Assembly: GCA_032358255.1 (NCBI GenBank)
Contig: JAULBX010028327.1
Coordinates: forward strand, 1 to 30,736
From: Heterotrichella gracilis
Taxonomy: Eukaryota > Sar > Xanthophyceae > Tribonematales > Xanthonemataceae
Reading direction: 5' to 3'
Length of the DNA: 30,736 bases
The notes under the pieces were generated by a model that saw only the letters and a list, made by a program, of their open reading frames with translations, did not search any database and was not told where the DNA came from. Both the position numbers and the translations under genes were made by a program. Below are positions 12,101 to 22,593 of the stretch, in pieces. Position 1 is the stretch's first letter, and each line of letters starts with the position of its first letter.

Positions 12101-12801
12101 TACTGCCAGCACTTTGACTGGTACAAAGGCAAGCTCAGCAGCATGGACGTTGCGATGCCATCAGACGGCGCACCATTGCTTGCTGTTGGTTGCGCTGATG
12201 GAAGCATGCAGGTCATTGACCTCAAGGCAGGCATCAGCATCTTTGACAAGCGCAACGAGCACTGCAGCACCTATGGAGCAGTTGCCAGCTCCTCTGTGGA
12301 CCTGATCAGGTTCAGCCATGATAGCCTGCTGTTGGCCTCCACAGGTATGCCTGGCCATGGATCCTTTAATCCCTGGATTTATGAAGTACATGGACATGAC
12401 AGGTTATGATATGTGGCATCATGGCATTGAACTCCCACCATTTTCATCCTAATGCCAGCCTTTGTACCTTTTCATCTCTCGCATGGTCTGTGTGTCATCC
12501 TGGCATGACAAGGGTACTTTTCAGCATCAGTCTGCCTCTATTCCATCCACGAGAAGTCACCCTGCACACTATTTTCATGGCTTGTGATCTGTTGATATAT
12601 CTGCCTGTCCCCCTTGCTGCAGGCTCAGACCACGCTATCAGAGTATGGGATGTTGAGAGAGGGGTCTGCGTGCAAACCATGAAAGGCCACCCTGCCATGA
12701 TTCGAGCGCTCCTGTGGTCAGCAGATGACAAGCTGCTAGTATCAGCAGGATACGAGGGGGTTTGCAAGGTGTGGGTGGTCGATACGCAAGATCGCCACTG
12801 A
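9157..12801 (+). CDS. J domain-TPR-WD40 fusion, predicted co-chaperone scaffold
   Basis: Eleven exons join without a phase error: 9157-9329, 9426-9680, 9815-10003, 10212-10353, 10435-10554, 10708-10891, 11028-11093, 11239-11376, 11594-11685, 12032-12344 and 12623-12801, giving 616 residues. Residues 15-68 form a J domain (SAYHLLGVTGDVTESKLREAY) with the Hsp70-stimulating HPD at 43-45. Residues 110-230 hold three TPRs. Compared with the Hop TPR1 carboxylate clamp (K8, N12, N43, K73, R77), this protein has R118, N122, N153, K183 and R187, so binding to EEVD tails of Hsp70/Hsp90 is predicted. Residues 240-616 form seven or eight WD40 repeats (SGSLDNTARLWHLHD, GSVDYTSRVWDVDG, GSDHAIRVWDVERG). It has no signal peptide or membrane segment, so it is probably cytosolic or nuclear. 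The architecture is unlike the common J-protein classes. A 17-bp direct repeat duplicates the exon 3 donor. Confidence 0.9.
10002..10102 (+). repeat. Telomere-like insert flanked by a 17-bp direct repeat at a 5' splice site
   Basis: AGGTTGGTGTCACATGC at 10002-10018 is repeated exactly at 10086-10102. Between the copies, 10038-10080 holds four CCCTAAA-type units, two of them led by GCGTAAACCCTA. The first copy contains the exon 3 donor of the J-TPR-WD40 gene (AG, then GT at 10004-10005). The second copy recreates the same donor 84 nt downstream. The arrangement looks like an insertion with a target-site duplication. Confidence 0.85.
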
Positions 12802-14043
12802 CAGCTCAGCCAGTTTATTGCGCGGGGTGGTCTCCTTTATGGAATTGCCAGGCACCCCCTGCCATACTTTAGACGAAGGGGTTTGACTGATGGTTGCCAC
12901 TCATCTCGTGCACAGTGGCAACCCTATTTGGTGCTAGCCCTGCAGGGCTTTTGTCGAAACCCTAACTTTGGCGGGACCAGGCACCAGACTAGAGGCGGTG
13001 CAGGAACACCTTTTGTACGACATAAAGACAGTTGAAGAGTTGGTTTAGTAAACGAAATGTTTGGGCACTGTCTTTTGTTACTGGAGGCGCTGCCAACCCC
13101 TCGTTGCACCTTCAAAAGTGTCTGAGAAAGACTGTTGAATCTGGCACACCCTGTGCTTGCTGTTTCTAATCCACTAGCTACCAAACTTTAGTTGGCGTCT
13201 TATGTGCTGGACCACTAAAAACGCACAACACCGCTGTCAACTTGTTTCTGCTGTCCTTTGGCAAGGGGCTAGAGTTCTTGGCGTGGGGCTGGATGTCAAC
13301 CCCAATTCAAAAGGTATACCCTATTGCTGCTCTGGTCAGCACGCAGCTTAGCAAGCGCGCACACGTAGGCAGAACACAGTTTAGTATGGCTCTTGCGCTA
13401 TATGGGGCTCGTGGGTGAGAAGACCGGTGTGCCATCCTATGCATGCATTGTACTGTTTAAAAAATGCATGCAACCGCGCCTGTCAGTTATCTACGTTTGA
13501 GGTGGTAACAACCCGAAAATCTGTAGCTGGTTGGTGCCAGATTGGACACAGCAACTCTTGAACCGGACTGTTTTGTTGCAAGCCAGCTGGGCAGTGAGCT
13601 TGGTGGCCCAGCGTCTGTTCCTCTTTCACTGGCCACCAGAGGGAGTGTGTTCACGTGCCATAGAACAATCAGTGACTCAAAACTGCCATGCCCCTTCTTC
13701 AACACAGGTGGAGGCAGAACGCCGTCAGCATCCAGCCAGCACAGCACCTAATTAGACAGACATTCGCCACATTCAGTCGCCCACCACCTTGGCTTCAGCC
13801 CCAGCTCAGGGTTGTTCAAACAGCTTACACAGTGGCCTCAACTAGGGTCTTGCCTCACAGCAAAGTCGTCTTAGGGGTTTGCTTGCAAAGGTGTCTCCTA
13901 TCATGGTGCTGCAAGCCATCCCAACCTTGGCACTCCATGGACCCACCAGTACTCTACTGTCCTAGGAGGGACACCACCCACAACCCCTGAGGCTACACCA
14001 TACACTGCTGTGCTGCCAAGGCGCTGTGTTCAACATCAAGGAC
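12802..14043. other. Intergenic region, unresolved
   Basis: This stretch follows the J-TPR-WD40 stop and precedes the CW-protein start codon. It should contain the first gene's 3' UTR and the second gene's promoter and 5' UTR. A single telomere-like AAACCCTAA lies near 12957-12965. Open frames at 13531-13990 exist on both strands, but none shows a motif or clean splice connection. A short upstream exon of the CW gene cannot be excluded. Confidence 0.5.
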
Positions 14044-17000
14044 ATGGCACAACAGGTGCCGCAAGGCTACCAAAGCACCACTGCACCTAGTGCCCCAACC
14101 GCAGCACTTCCTGGCAGCAGCACCCAAGATGGGCAGCCGCCGGTAAATGCTGCAGGCAGCGGGCACACACAGGTGGACACAGCGCCATCAGCAACGGCGC
14201 ATGAGGGCACGACCTCTCACCCGCACTGGTTCCGCGGTTCATGTGGGCCAAGTGGGGCGACCGGTCACACCCCGCTGGTGTATGTCCCACCACCTATCTT
14301 GGACATTACCCGTGTGGGCTCACATGCATCTTCATCCAGCGCTCTGACCTCCCAGCAAGGGGAGCGCAAGAGGACAAGGCAGAAGCGCAAGGACCCAGCA
14401 TTTGTGATTGGCGGCAGCGATGAAGACATGGCATGGCGAATGGCAGATTGCGATGCCGATGATGAGGAGGAAGAGGAGGAGGAGAGGGAATCCCCCAAGC
14501 TGCAACTCAATCATGCGCCCTGGGTCGAATGTGATGAATGCAAGCAATGGTGCCGGGTGCCAATCCCGGTTGCAGTAAAGTATGAGGTAATTTGGCTGAA
14601 TTTATTACACCTAAAATGAAATTCAAATCCCAATGAACATTACAGTAACGCCCTTGGCAATGCAATGCAGAATGTTTCCCCAAAAATTCTTCGAACTCAT
14701 AGTCGTGTTGGTTGCAGTCACTGGTGTTATTGTACTAGTACAATGATACCAGTACTGTGTCTCACACACTGTGCGCCAGGCTTGAGGTAATGTTGCTGGC
14801 AGTTGGCAGGCGGTAAGCTGATGAACGGGTTGATGTACCTGACAATTGGGTTAATTGTAGCTGCATCACTACCATGCCTCTCTGCTGCAGCACAGCAAGT
14901 GAGCCACTCTTTGAAGTGTTCCTTACTGCTGGTGTCAACTTGCACAGGGAAAGTATTACAAGTGCGGAATGGGGCTTGAAGGCTTCCCAGACGAGAGAGA
15001 CTGCATGCGCAAATGTGACAACTTGTGTGACTACTGCGCAATGCTGTCAAAAAGTCATTGCAATTGTGGGCAGAAGGAGAAGGGCAACTTTGAAGGTATG
15101 TTGGTAACACCGTCAGCAACCCTAAAACCCCCACTTTGTGTTTCATTCTCAGTTTGCCAAGGTACCTAGATGGCTACAATTCATTTTGGTAACCTTCTTG
15201 TCATTGCTTTGGATCCTCTACTGTGTCTCTTATACTGGAGGTCACTGGTAAGCTGGCAAACGCCGTGTACGGTACACAGCAACAGGTTTATGTATAATTG
15301 CACACCTTGTCATGCGTGCACTGGCAGCTGTCACCACATGTGTGATATGTGCAGAGTTTGTGATGGGCGGCGCTTCCACTCCGTCTGGCTTCACTCATGT
15401 CATCCGCGTGAGGGAAGGCTCTAGGAAACCCTACAAGGTGTTCACCAGTGAATGCGGGGTGTGCGGCAAGGACACTAGTGGCCTCGACAGGAGGGACAAG
15501 ATGACTGCATGGCTTGAAGCACACAGGTATGTATGAGTCAGCAGCTGTGTGAGACATGCATTATTTTTGTTGGCCAATGTTTTTAAAAGTAGTGAAAAAG
15601 GTGTTAATCTGCTTCCATTATTTAGCGCACTGTGGTTTGCAACTCATGCCAAAACCCCTGGCAGCCAACTGGCCATCCTGACGTGGCAAGGGGGTAATTC
15701 TTTGGCGCTGTGGCTTCTGCAGGCACAACCAAGCCTGGCAGAATTTGACATGTAAGAGCTTTGATTGGGGTATGCCAGAATCTGATCGGCTGAAACACCG
15801 CAAGGGGGGCGTCAGTAGGAAGCGCGCAGGGAGGGGGGCTGCAGAAGCTGCGCCGCGGGGAGGAGCCGTTTAACCCTTGGCCCATGGGAGTGTTCCTGTG
15901 CAGCGGACAGGGGAGGCTGCTGCTGGGGGTGGTGTTGCTGAGCAAGCAGACGGCCCGTGCGGCATCAGTGTGAGTGACCAGCAACAGAAATATGTTGATT
16001 GTGCTGGGTCATTGCTCCCGCTCGCGTTGTCACAGTACATTTGTGGGCGGAGGAATGTGAATGGATGCAGGTGGCATTGCCAACCATGGAGACTTGTACA
16101 TGTATCAATATCCGTGCATTTAAATTGTTTCTCATCATGATGAGCCGGTCTGACTCGCAGCAACAGGCCTGGGCATGACCCAGGCAACTGCCGTGAAATG
16201 ACACCATATCCCTCCCTGTGCAGGCGCATCGCTTGGGGCAGCCAGTGCCAATGCCAGCCAGTACCCTTGTGCCAGGTGGAGCCAGTGCTGCAGCAAATGA
16301 CCACATCCCTGCTACCCTGGTACCAGATCAACTCCCAATCAGCGCTGCTGTGCCAGCCATCGCCATTGTGGAAGGTGGCAATCCTGAGACAGGCGCTCAT
16401 GTGCCAGCCTGCCATGTGCCTGCAGCGGATGCAGCAGAGCAGCCTGCAGCAGCAGTAGGTGGTGCAGATGCAGTGGGGAAGAGCGGCGCCGCTGTGGGGA
16501 CAGGGCATGGCATCACTGGCGCTGCTAATGGACCAAGGTCATCCGCAGGCTCACCTGCATCAACTGAGTTTTCTGTGCGTGCCGACGCTGGTGTGGGCAG
16601 TGCGCCACCAACAAGAGGCGCTGCAGCTGACGTTGGAGCTGGAGCTGGTGCCACTGGGTTGTTGCCCATGGATGTGGATGGCAGTGGAGCATCAGTACCG
16701 GGTGCTGCACCGCAAGTACCATCCATCCCCAGCCCATCCCCAGAGCAGACAGGATCAGGAATTGAGGGCATGCAGCTACAGGCAGGGGCCCAGCTTAATG
16801 GGGATGGACTGCCAGGTGGAGGAGAGTGGGCAGGAGAAGGAGGAGGATGCGATGGCGGCGTTGGGGAGAATGGTTATGAGGAAGAGGAGGAGGAGGTTCT
16901 TGCGAAGTTATATAATGTTACGGTGAGTGGTGCTTTTAACAACTTATGAGACATTGGTTGGGGGATGGCCTCTGGATGCGTAACATGCTGATGCATGCCA

Positions 17001-18224
17001 TCATGTGATATGATTCATATGTTTTATCTTTGGCTGTCTTTTGTGGTTTTTGACGCCCCCATCTCTTTCCCCACCCCCATTGGGTTGTTCAGGTGGATGG
17101 TCTAGAGTGGGAGATTTTTGATGCCATGCGAGCGCACCCGGATATGAAGCTGTGTGTGGTTCACGCAATTGAGCAGTACCTGGCACAGAAGGAGGGGCAA
17201 GGGGAAGGGGTGAGTGACAAATGATACGGGGTGGACCGTGATTACCCCCATACGAGGCACTGACAGTGTCCAAACCATTTTCTACTGGCAATGGGGCATT
17301 GTGAAATGCAATCTGCCCCAGAGAGTTTTTGTTGCTGCCAGCCATTGAATGAGTGATTGTCACAGGAGCCATGATGGCAAATCAACCAATGGGCAATGTC
17401 GTAGAACTCCTGTTATCTCGAGGGCCACATGCATTGTTGCTGCCTAGGTTCATCCCTCACTTGCCAAATTGACAGACATTGGTGACCGTTGCCCCGCACT
17501 TTTGCAGGCGATGCAAACTCTAGCACCCCCGCCCCCGCCAGCAGTAGCACAGCTTGCCAACCAGGTTGCACAGCTGAGACATCAGTTGGACCATGGAGGT
17601 CAGCAGGCGCAGCAGGCAATGGAGAAAATGCACAGGGACGCAGCGCATCAGCACGACAATGACGTGGCTGGGCATGAGCATGACCAGGGTGTGGCTGAGC
17701 TGGAGGCAGCTCAGGTCAAGCATCGCCAAATTGGCAAGCTTGAGGAGGAGCTCAAGAGGCTGCGGTGCATTGTTGTGGAGGCAGCTGGGAAAGTGCAGGA
17801 CCCTGGCAGCATGGCTGTGGTGAAGCTGCTCACCGAGGCGGTAATCTGTTATAAGCGAGAGAAAGAGGCGTTGCAGACACAGATAGTTGCAGAGGTAGGG
17901 CACCACATGGAGGAGCTGGAGGCAAAGGATGCACAATACGCCCGCCTGCAGTCTGAGAAGCAGGCAACAGAGGAGGCAGCTGCTGTCACAGCTGGGGATT
18001 TGGCAACGGCTTACAGCAAGGTGGAAGAGCTGAAAGTGGAGCTGGCAGCTGTTGTCGCTCAGTGCACCCGCCTGCAGGCAGCGGAGCAGGCAGCTGTTGC
18101 AGCAACAGCCGACAGGGATAGCCTGTTGGCAGCAGCTAACATCCAGGTGAGGGAGCTGAAGATGAAACTAGCAGCTGTTGTCGCACAGTGCGGCCAGGTG
18201 AAGGAGCTGCTGCTGCAGCAGTAG
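14044..18224 (+). CDS. CW-like zinc-finger protein with C-terminal coiled coil
   Basis: Proposed exons are 14044-14586, 14948-15095, 15355-15526, 15723-15810, 15904-15969, 16224-16922, 17093-17209 and 17448-18224, giving about 869 residues. After a Ser/Ala-rich N-terminus and an acidic run, residues 160-200 resemble a CW finger, a reader of methylated histone H3K4. W160, C163, C166 and W169 (WVECDECKQW) are followed, after an intron, by YYKC (C187) and C200. The usual Trp before the third Cys is Tyr here. Further cysteines (C204, C208, C211, C219, C221, then ECGVCGKD) suggest a second zinc site. A Gly/Ala/Pro-rich linker leads to a helical segment (VDGLEWEIFDAMRAHPD) and a long coiled coil with two copies of an ELK-x-LAAVVAQC unit. 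Exon 4 has an in-frame TAA at 15871-15873, avoided only by a 93-nt intron. A nuclear chromatin role is inferred. Confidence 0.68.
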
Positions 18225-18228
18225 CGAC

Positions 18229-21200
18229 TTAACTTTTGACATTCAGGAGACTGCGCAGGTCACGGAGGCCCCCTATAAACCTAGCAGGTGCTAGGCACTG
18301 CCAGGCATGGTTTGCGCAGCGCGTGTGGCACTGCTCCAGGTCCAGCTGGGTACGGCCGAGGTGTGTGGAGGGAGTAAATGAACACATGCATGCCAATGAA
18401 GGTGCTTTCCTTGCTTTCCTCGACAAATGAGACGTCTGAGTGCTACCCTCATCATCATCAGCCACGGCAGGCTGCAGACACATTGCAACACAGATATGGG
18501 GCCTTGGCCTAGGAGATTAGAACTTTTCATTGTGCACCCACTCTTCATATGATAAATGCTCAGGAATCATCTGTTTTGGTTTAGTTATGCTAGAGTGCTT
18601 TTTTTTTTATAAAGGCTAGGTATGCAGACATTTCCAGTAACAGCTTTCCTTCTATCAATAATCATGATTAATATTGCCCCATTGCTTCAACTGATATAGA
18701 TGGCACTGCACCACCTTGACAGCCATTCCGGAAAGATGGGTGCTACTGGTCATTTCTGGAAATATCAGATTGACATGATCGTTATGACAAATCCATGGGA
18801 CTACAGTGTAAATGAAGCTGTGTTGATTCTGTGGATGGTTGTCAGAACCGATGAATGGGTAATTGAAAACTGTAGCTACTCATCCGTAATCAGCAAACAC
18901 ATCCCGCCTTGTCCACAATCCTGTCCCCAATCAGGCACCGTCTTCAGGCCTTCATTGACCCCCGCCTGTCCTACACCAGCCAAGTGGCTGATGTCACTGC
19001 GGGCAATCATGCGAGCCTGCAGCAGGCCCGCCACCACATGCTGCGGCGCGCTGCGCATGGCAGGGTGCGACGCAGTGCACAGGCCAAGCGTTACGCGCAG
19101 GGGCGCAATGGTGGGGATCATGCTAGGCCCCGCTCCATCCTGATTGCTTCGCCGCGGATGGGGTGCCTCCAGTGATGCCGCCTGGTGCTGTGCAGGGTCC
19201 CATCTGGCTGTGCCCCGCCACATGCCACTCCCCACCGCAGCCTCATCATCGCTTCCTGCATCTCCCGCCTCCTCCACCAAATCCATGGTGATTGCCTGTC
19301 CATCCAGCGGCTCCAAGCAGACCCAGTTCACCCCCTTGATAGGCAGGCCCGCACCTCCAGGTGGCAGCGCCACGCGCACCGTCACCATGTACTGCACCCC
19401 TGGGTGGAGGATGAACACCGGCGCATCACCGCCAGCCACCGCCACCTCCTGCACCGCCACCAGCCGCACCATCCTGCTCAGCAGCCCTGCCTTGGGCCTG
19501 GGAAGGATCTCCTCCAGCTTGATCCACACCACGGCGCCAAGGCTGGAGCTGGCACCACTGCCACCCCGCAGCTGGCGCATTGACAGCGTTCTCAGGGGGA
19601 TGAAGGGTGCCTGGGGAGACGCCAGGACCACCTCCGCCTCGTCACATGCCTCTGCAGGCGCATTGCACATCCCATCCCCAGCCGCTGTGCTGTGGTGAGA
19701 TGCATTTGGGGCGAGCAAGGCAACCCCTGTGTCACTGCCAGTCTCCGGCACGCTGGCCATGTGGGGTTCGCATGCAAATGCATCCAGATCAGCAATGTCC
19801 CTGTAGCTTGTGGATGAGGACAGGGATGATGAGGGGGCTGCTGTGCGTGAGCTCATGGGAAGGTCCATAGCATCTTGCTGGGATGAAAACAAGATGTTGC
19901 GCGAGGCCCCGCCCAGGATGTTGGTCTTGGCGTAACTCACTGCGCTGCCCTGGCGGGTTGGTCCAGCCCTGTAACCAATAGAAAAACAAACATTCAGAAG
20001 TGCACACCATATTGTTGCACTGCAATGTACATATGCTTTTCACAATGTGCGCACAGCGACCTTACCAGTGGTCCAATGGCTGATCATGGAGGTGGTGGGT
20101 TACGGGATGCATATTGAAGTATTTACCATATGATTGCTATCCCAATCCTCAATTTTCAACCACTGAAAATGATTTTCATATCCCTCAAAATATGACAATC
20201 AATTTCAGGGATATGCTAATCCTGCTGCCTTACCTAAAATCCCAATAGCCAGGGTCATCCACTGCATCCAGGGTGTCGTACTCTGTCACCACATGGCTGC
20301 TGGTGTCAGGCAGAACCACGATCCGAGCAGGAGAGCCTGGGTGGCTGCAGCTGGGAGTGGCTGGACCTCCATGGCCATTCATTCGGAGCCCTTTTGGATT
20401 CCTCTTCTGGGGGCTGCTGCTGGCATTCATGTAGGAAGGACTGTTCACCTTGGCCCACGTTGGGCTGCTGCCACCCGCCTTGCTCTTGAGCAGCTGCAGC
20501 AGCAGGCTGCTATTGGTTTCTGTGAAGCTGGCGGTCGAGGGTTCCACCTCATGCTGGTGAGGTGCATGTGTCTGGCGTGGCGTGGTGCTGGTGATGTTCC
20601 CCCGCTGAACCGCTGCCCAAGCATCACTGCAAATAAAGCACGATTCCATGCAGCGGTGAGTGGGGGTGTCTGACAAGTAAAACTGAGATTTGAAAGATAT
20701 AAAACTGACGTTGTGGGGTACGGTGTGTGCTGGTGTGCAATGTGCATGCCATGGGGAAATTCAACAGTTAACATTGGCTGTTCTATCAGAGGTGGTCCGG
20801 CATGTGAATGTCAATATCTAAACCCACCTGATGGTCCTGCCAATCGACCAGCGCTGTGGTGACCCTGTAAGTGACTGGGCAGGAGACGTCTTGTGGTTGG
20901 GCGACCCTTGGTATGTGCTGATGTACAGCCTTTGTGAAGCTGGAGTCGAAGCTTGGCTGTCAGAGCAGTTGGCAGCTATTTCGCATGCAATGCGAGCCAC
21001 AACGGGGGGCGTACTGAAAACTGAACCCTTGTTTGCAATGCTGCTGTGTCTGTTGTATTCACGGATGGTTTGCGCATCAGCCAGCAAGCTGTGTTTGTCG
21101 TGGATGCATGGAATTGGTGAAAACACTGTCATGGGTTGCCCTTGTGGTGTTGGCGCTGGGTCCACAGGTGGCCTGCTGCAGTACAGCTGAGCGCAGTGGG

Positions 21201-21281
21201 TGACCAAGGCGATAGCGCCTCCAAAACAGCTTCCTCCTGCTCCGCTCGCTGAGTTGCCAACAGACAGAGTTCCTTCCTCAC
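18229..21281 (-). CDS. Unrecognised protein, 5' end not resolved
   Basis: Minus-strand exons 21281-20828, 20626-20234 and 19968 onward join in phase. The last either runs to a stop at 18876, or more likely is spliced at 18939 to a final exon 18345-18229, which reads LDLEQCHTRCANHAWQCLA and ends in TAA. The N-terminal half is Ser/Thr/Pro-rich and low in structure. The only globular-looking part reads GAVVWIKLEEILPRPK, then FILHPGVQYMVTVRVALPPG and WVCLEPLDGQAITMDLVEE; it looks beta-rich. I do not recognise a family. The first exon can also be read with an internal 78-nt intron that brings in a helical frame (ELCLLATQRAEQEEAVLEAL). A further exon ending at 21738 would fit the phase. The start codon may lie near the CpG patch at 22,020-22,130. 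Confidence 0.55.
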
Positions 21282-22593
21282 CTGTAAAACGGCATATAAA
21301 GTACTAAGCATATAAAGCCAGCGCTTGTGAGACTAGTCCCAGTACTAAATTAGTAAGCATTGGCCCATGTGAAGCATGCATTGCACCATCAATATGTGAC
21401 GGCAAGCAGTGAAGCATGGTATGCCAGGCAAAGCTCAGCCTATTGCATATTTATTGCCGTTGATCGCCAGCTATTACCTATCCGTGGGTGGCAGCGCGAG
21501 TATCCTGCGACTTGTTCGGGTGCAAGAGGTCCATCCCAAGCAGGACATTCCGCCACATTCATCTTTGATTCCTACACGATCACAACAGTTAGATCGTTGC
21601 AATCAGCCACGTGAAGAAGGTAGTCACTCGAGAAGCCAAATAGTGGACTCCACTGCTTTCCTGCGTCGAGCCTAGGCGCCTTCTACATGCATGCATGCGT
21701 CGGGTTCAGTGAATGCCAAGCACCGAAGGTATTTTACCTGGCAGGAAGGTATCGGGGTTGCGCTTGAGTAGTCTGTTATGGACACCAGTCCTTCCTTCAC
21801 AGGTGGAACTCCGCTGTCTGCATACGTTGACTGTCGTAGGCAAGTGCAATGATGGCACAGAAATGTGGTCCAATTGGCCAAGGACCAGTGCCATACACCT
21901 GCGGCCGAGGCTCGGCAACAACAAGTACTGCAGAATCAGCACACCATCGTCAGCATGCAACCGCATAAGACACAGCAGTAAGCAGTTCCTGTCAACAAGT
22001 TGGGACATATGTACGCTGCAAAGCGGTGACAGCGCGCGGTGTGACAGCTGTCGCCCGGACGCGCGCGATACGTCGCGGCGCGGAGTATCTGTCCGGGGAT
22101 ATGCGCAGTCCCCAGCGGCAACGTCACCCCATGCATTGCAATGCATTTGGCAATGCCAAAGGCCCAAAACGCAACCATGCCCAACTTTGGGCCAGTTTCA
22201 CACGCTTACTAGACCAGTTCAAACGCACCAACAATCTGCATTCATTTTCTGTTAGCGCGGGAGTCCTTCCAAAGCTGCCTGGGTCAAGCTGAGGAATAGC
22301 TAGCTTCTCAGGTAACTTCTTACACGGGGCCACGTTTATGTAGGCCACTGCATTTCACACGAAAACAAGTGAGCAGTACGTGACATATATGCAATGCGCC
22401 CATATGTAGCAGCTGCCCATTTTACGTCCGTCAGACCGCACGCTCATCCTGCCCACTCTCACCCACCTCACGCAGTCTAGCACAGTGGCATTGCAACCTG
22501 TGTACCTATCCCCGCAGTTCTTCATGCAGTTGCGATTGGCAGTGCCCACCGCAATAGCCAAAGCAGCCCCTCCCTTCACCATACTCTGCAGCC
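21282..22593. promoter_or_regulatory. Divergent region between the unknown minus gene and the kelch gene
   Basis: The centre, about 22,020-22,130, is a dense CpG patch (GACGCGCGCGATACGTCGCG), likely a shared promoter. A perfect inverted pair GGCCCAAA (22161-22168) and TTTGGGCC (22186-22193) lies beside it. Additional 5' exons of the minus gene may lie in 21,670-22,030, for example one ending at 21738, but I could not fix their starts. Open frames on both strands here lack recognisable motifs. Confidence 0.45.
22161..22193. promoter_or_regulatory. Inverted GGCCCAAA/TTTGGGCC pair (site II-like)
   Basis: An 8-bp perfect inverted repeat has a 17-nt spacer. GGCCCA/TGGGCC is the core of plant site II elements, which bind TCP-type factors in promoters of growth and translation genes. 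It lies about 400 bp upstream of the kelch start codon. Its function here is inferred from the motif and position only. Confidence 0.4.

Noticed and set aside
9157..12801. Two separate genes, J-TPR and WD40
   Set aside because: The TPR exon ending at 10353 and the WD40 exon starting at 10435 join in phase, and the TEFLPN end supplies the first strand of the first WD40 blade, so one gene is the simpler reading.
13487..13990. Several open frames on both strands between the WD40 and CW genes
   Set aside because: They are short, mutually overlapping and without motifs or a clear splice link; kept only as an unresolved intergenic stretch.
19144..19698. Plus-strand open frame of 184 codons, Ser/Pro/Thr-rich
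   Set aside because: Its composition is the complement of the minus-strand Ala/Gly/Val-rich exon, which is longer and splices in phase.
20831..21190. Plus-strand open frame of 119 codons
   Set aside because: It mirrors a minus-strand exon that has correct splice sites and phase with its neighbour, so I read it as a shadow.
21713..22255. Plus-strand open frame of 180 codons
   Set aside because: It runs through the CpG patch, where stops are rare by composition, and shows no motif; the region is better explained as promoter and possible minus-strand 5' exons.
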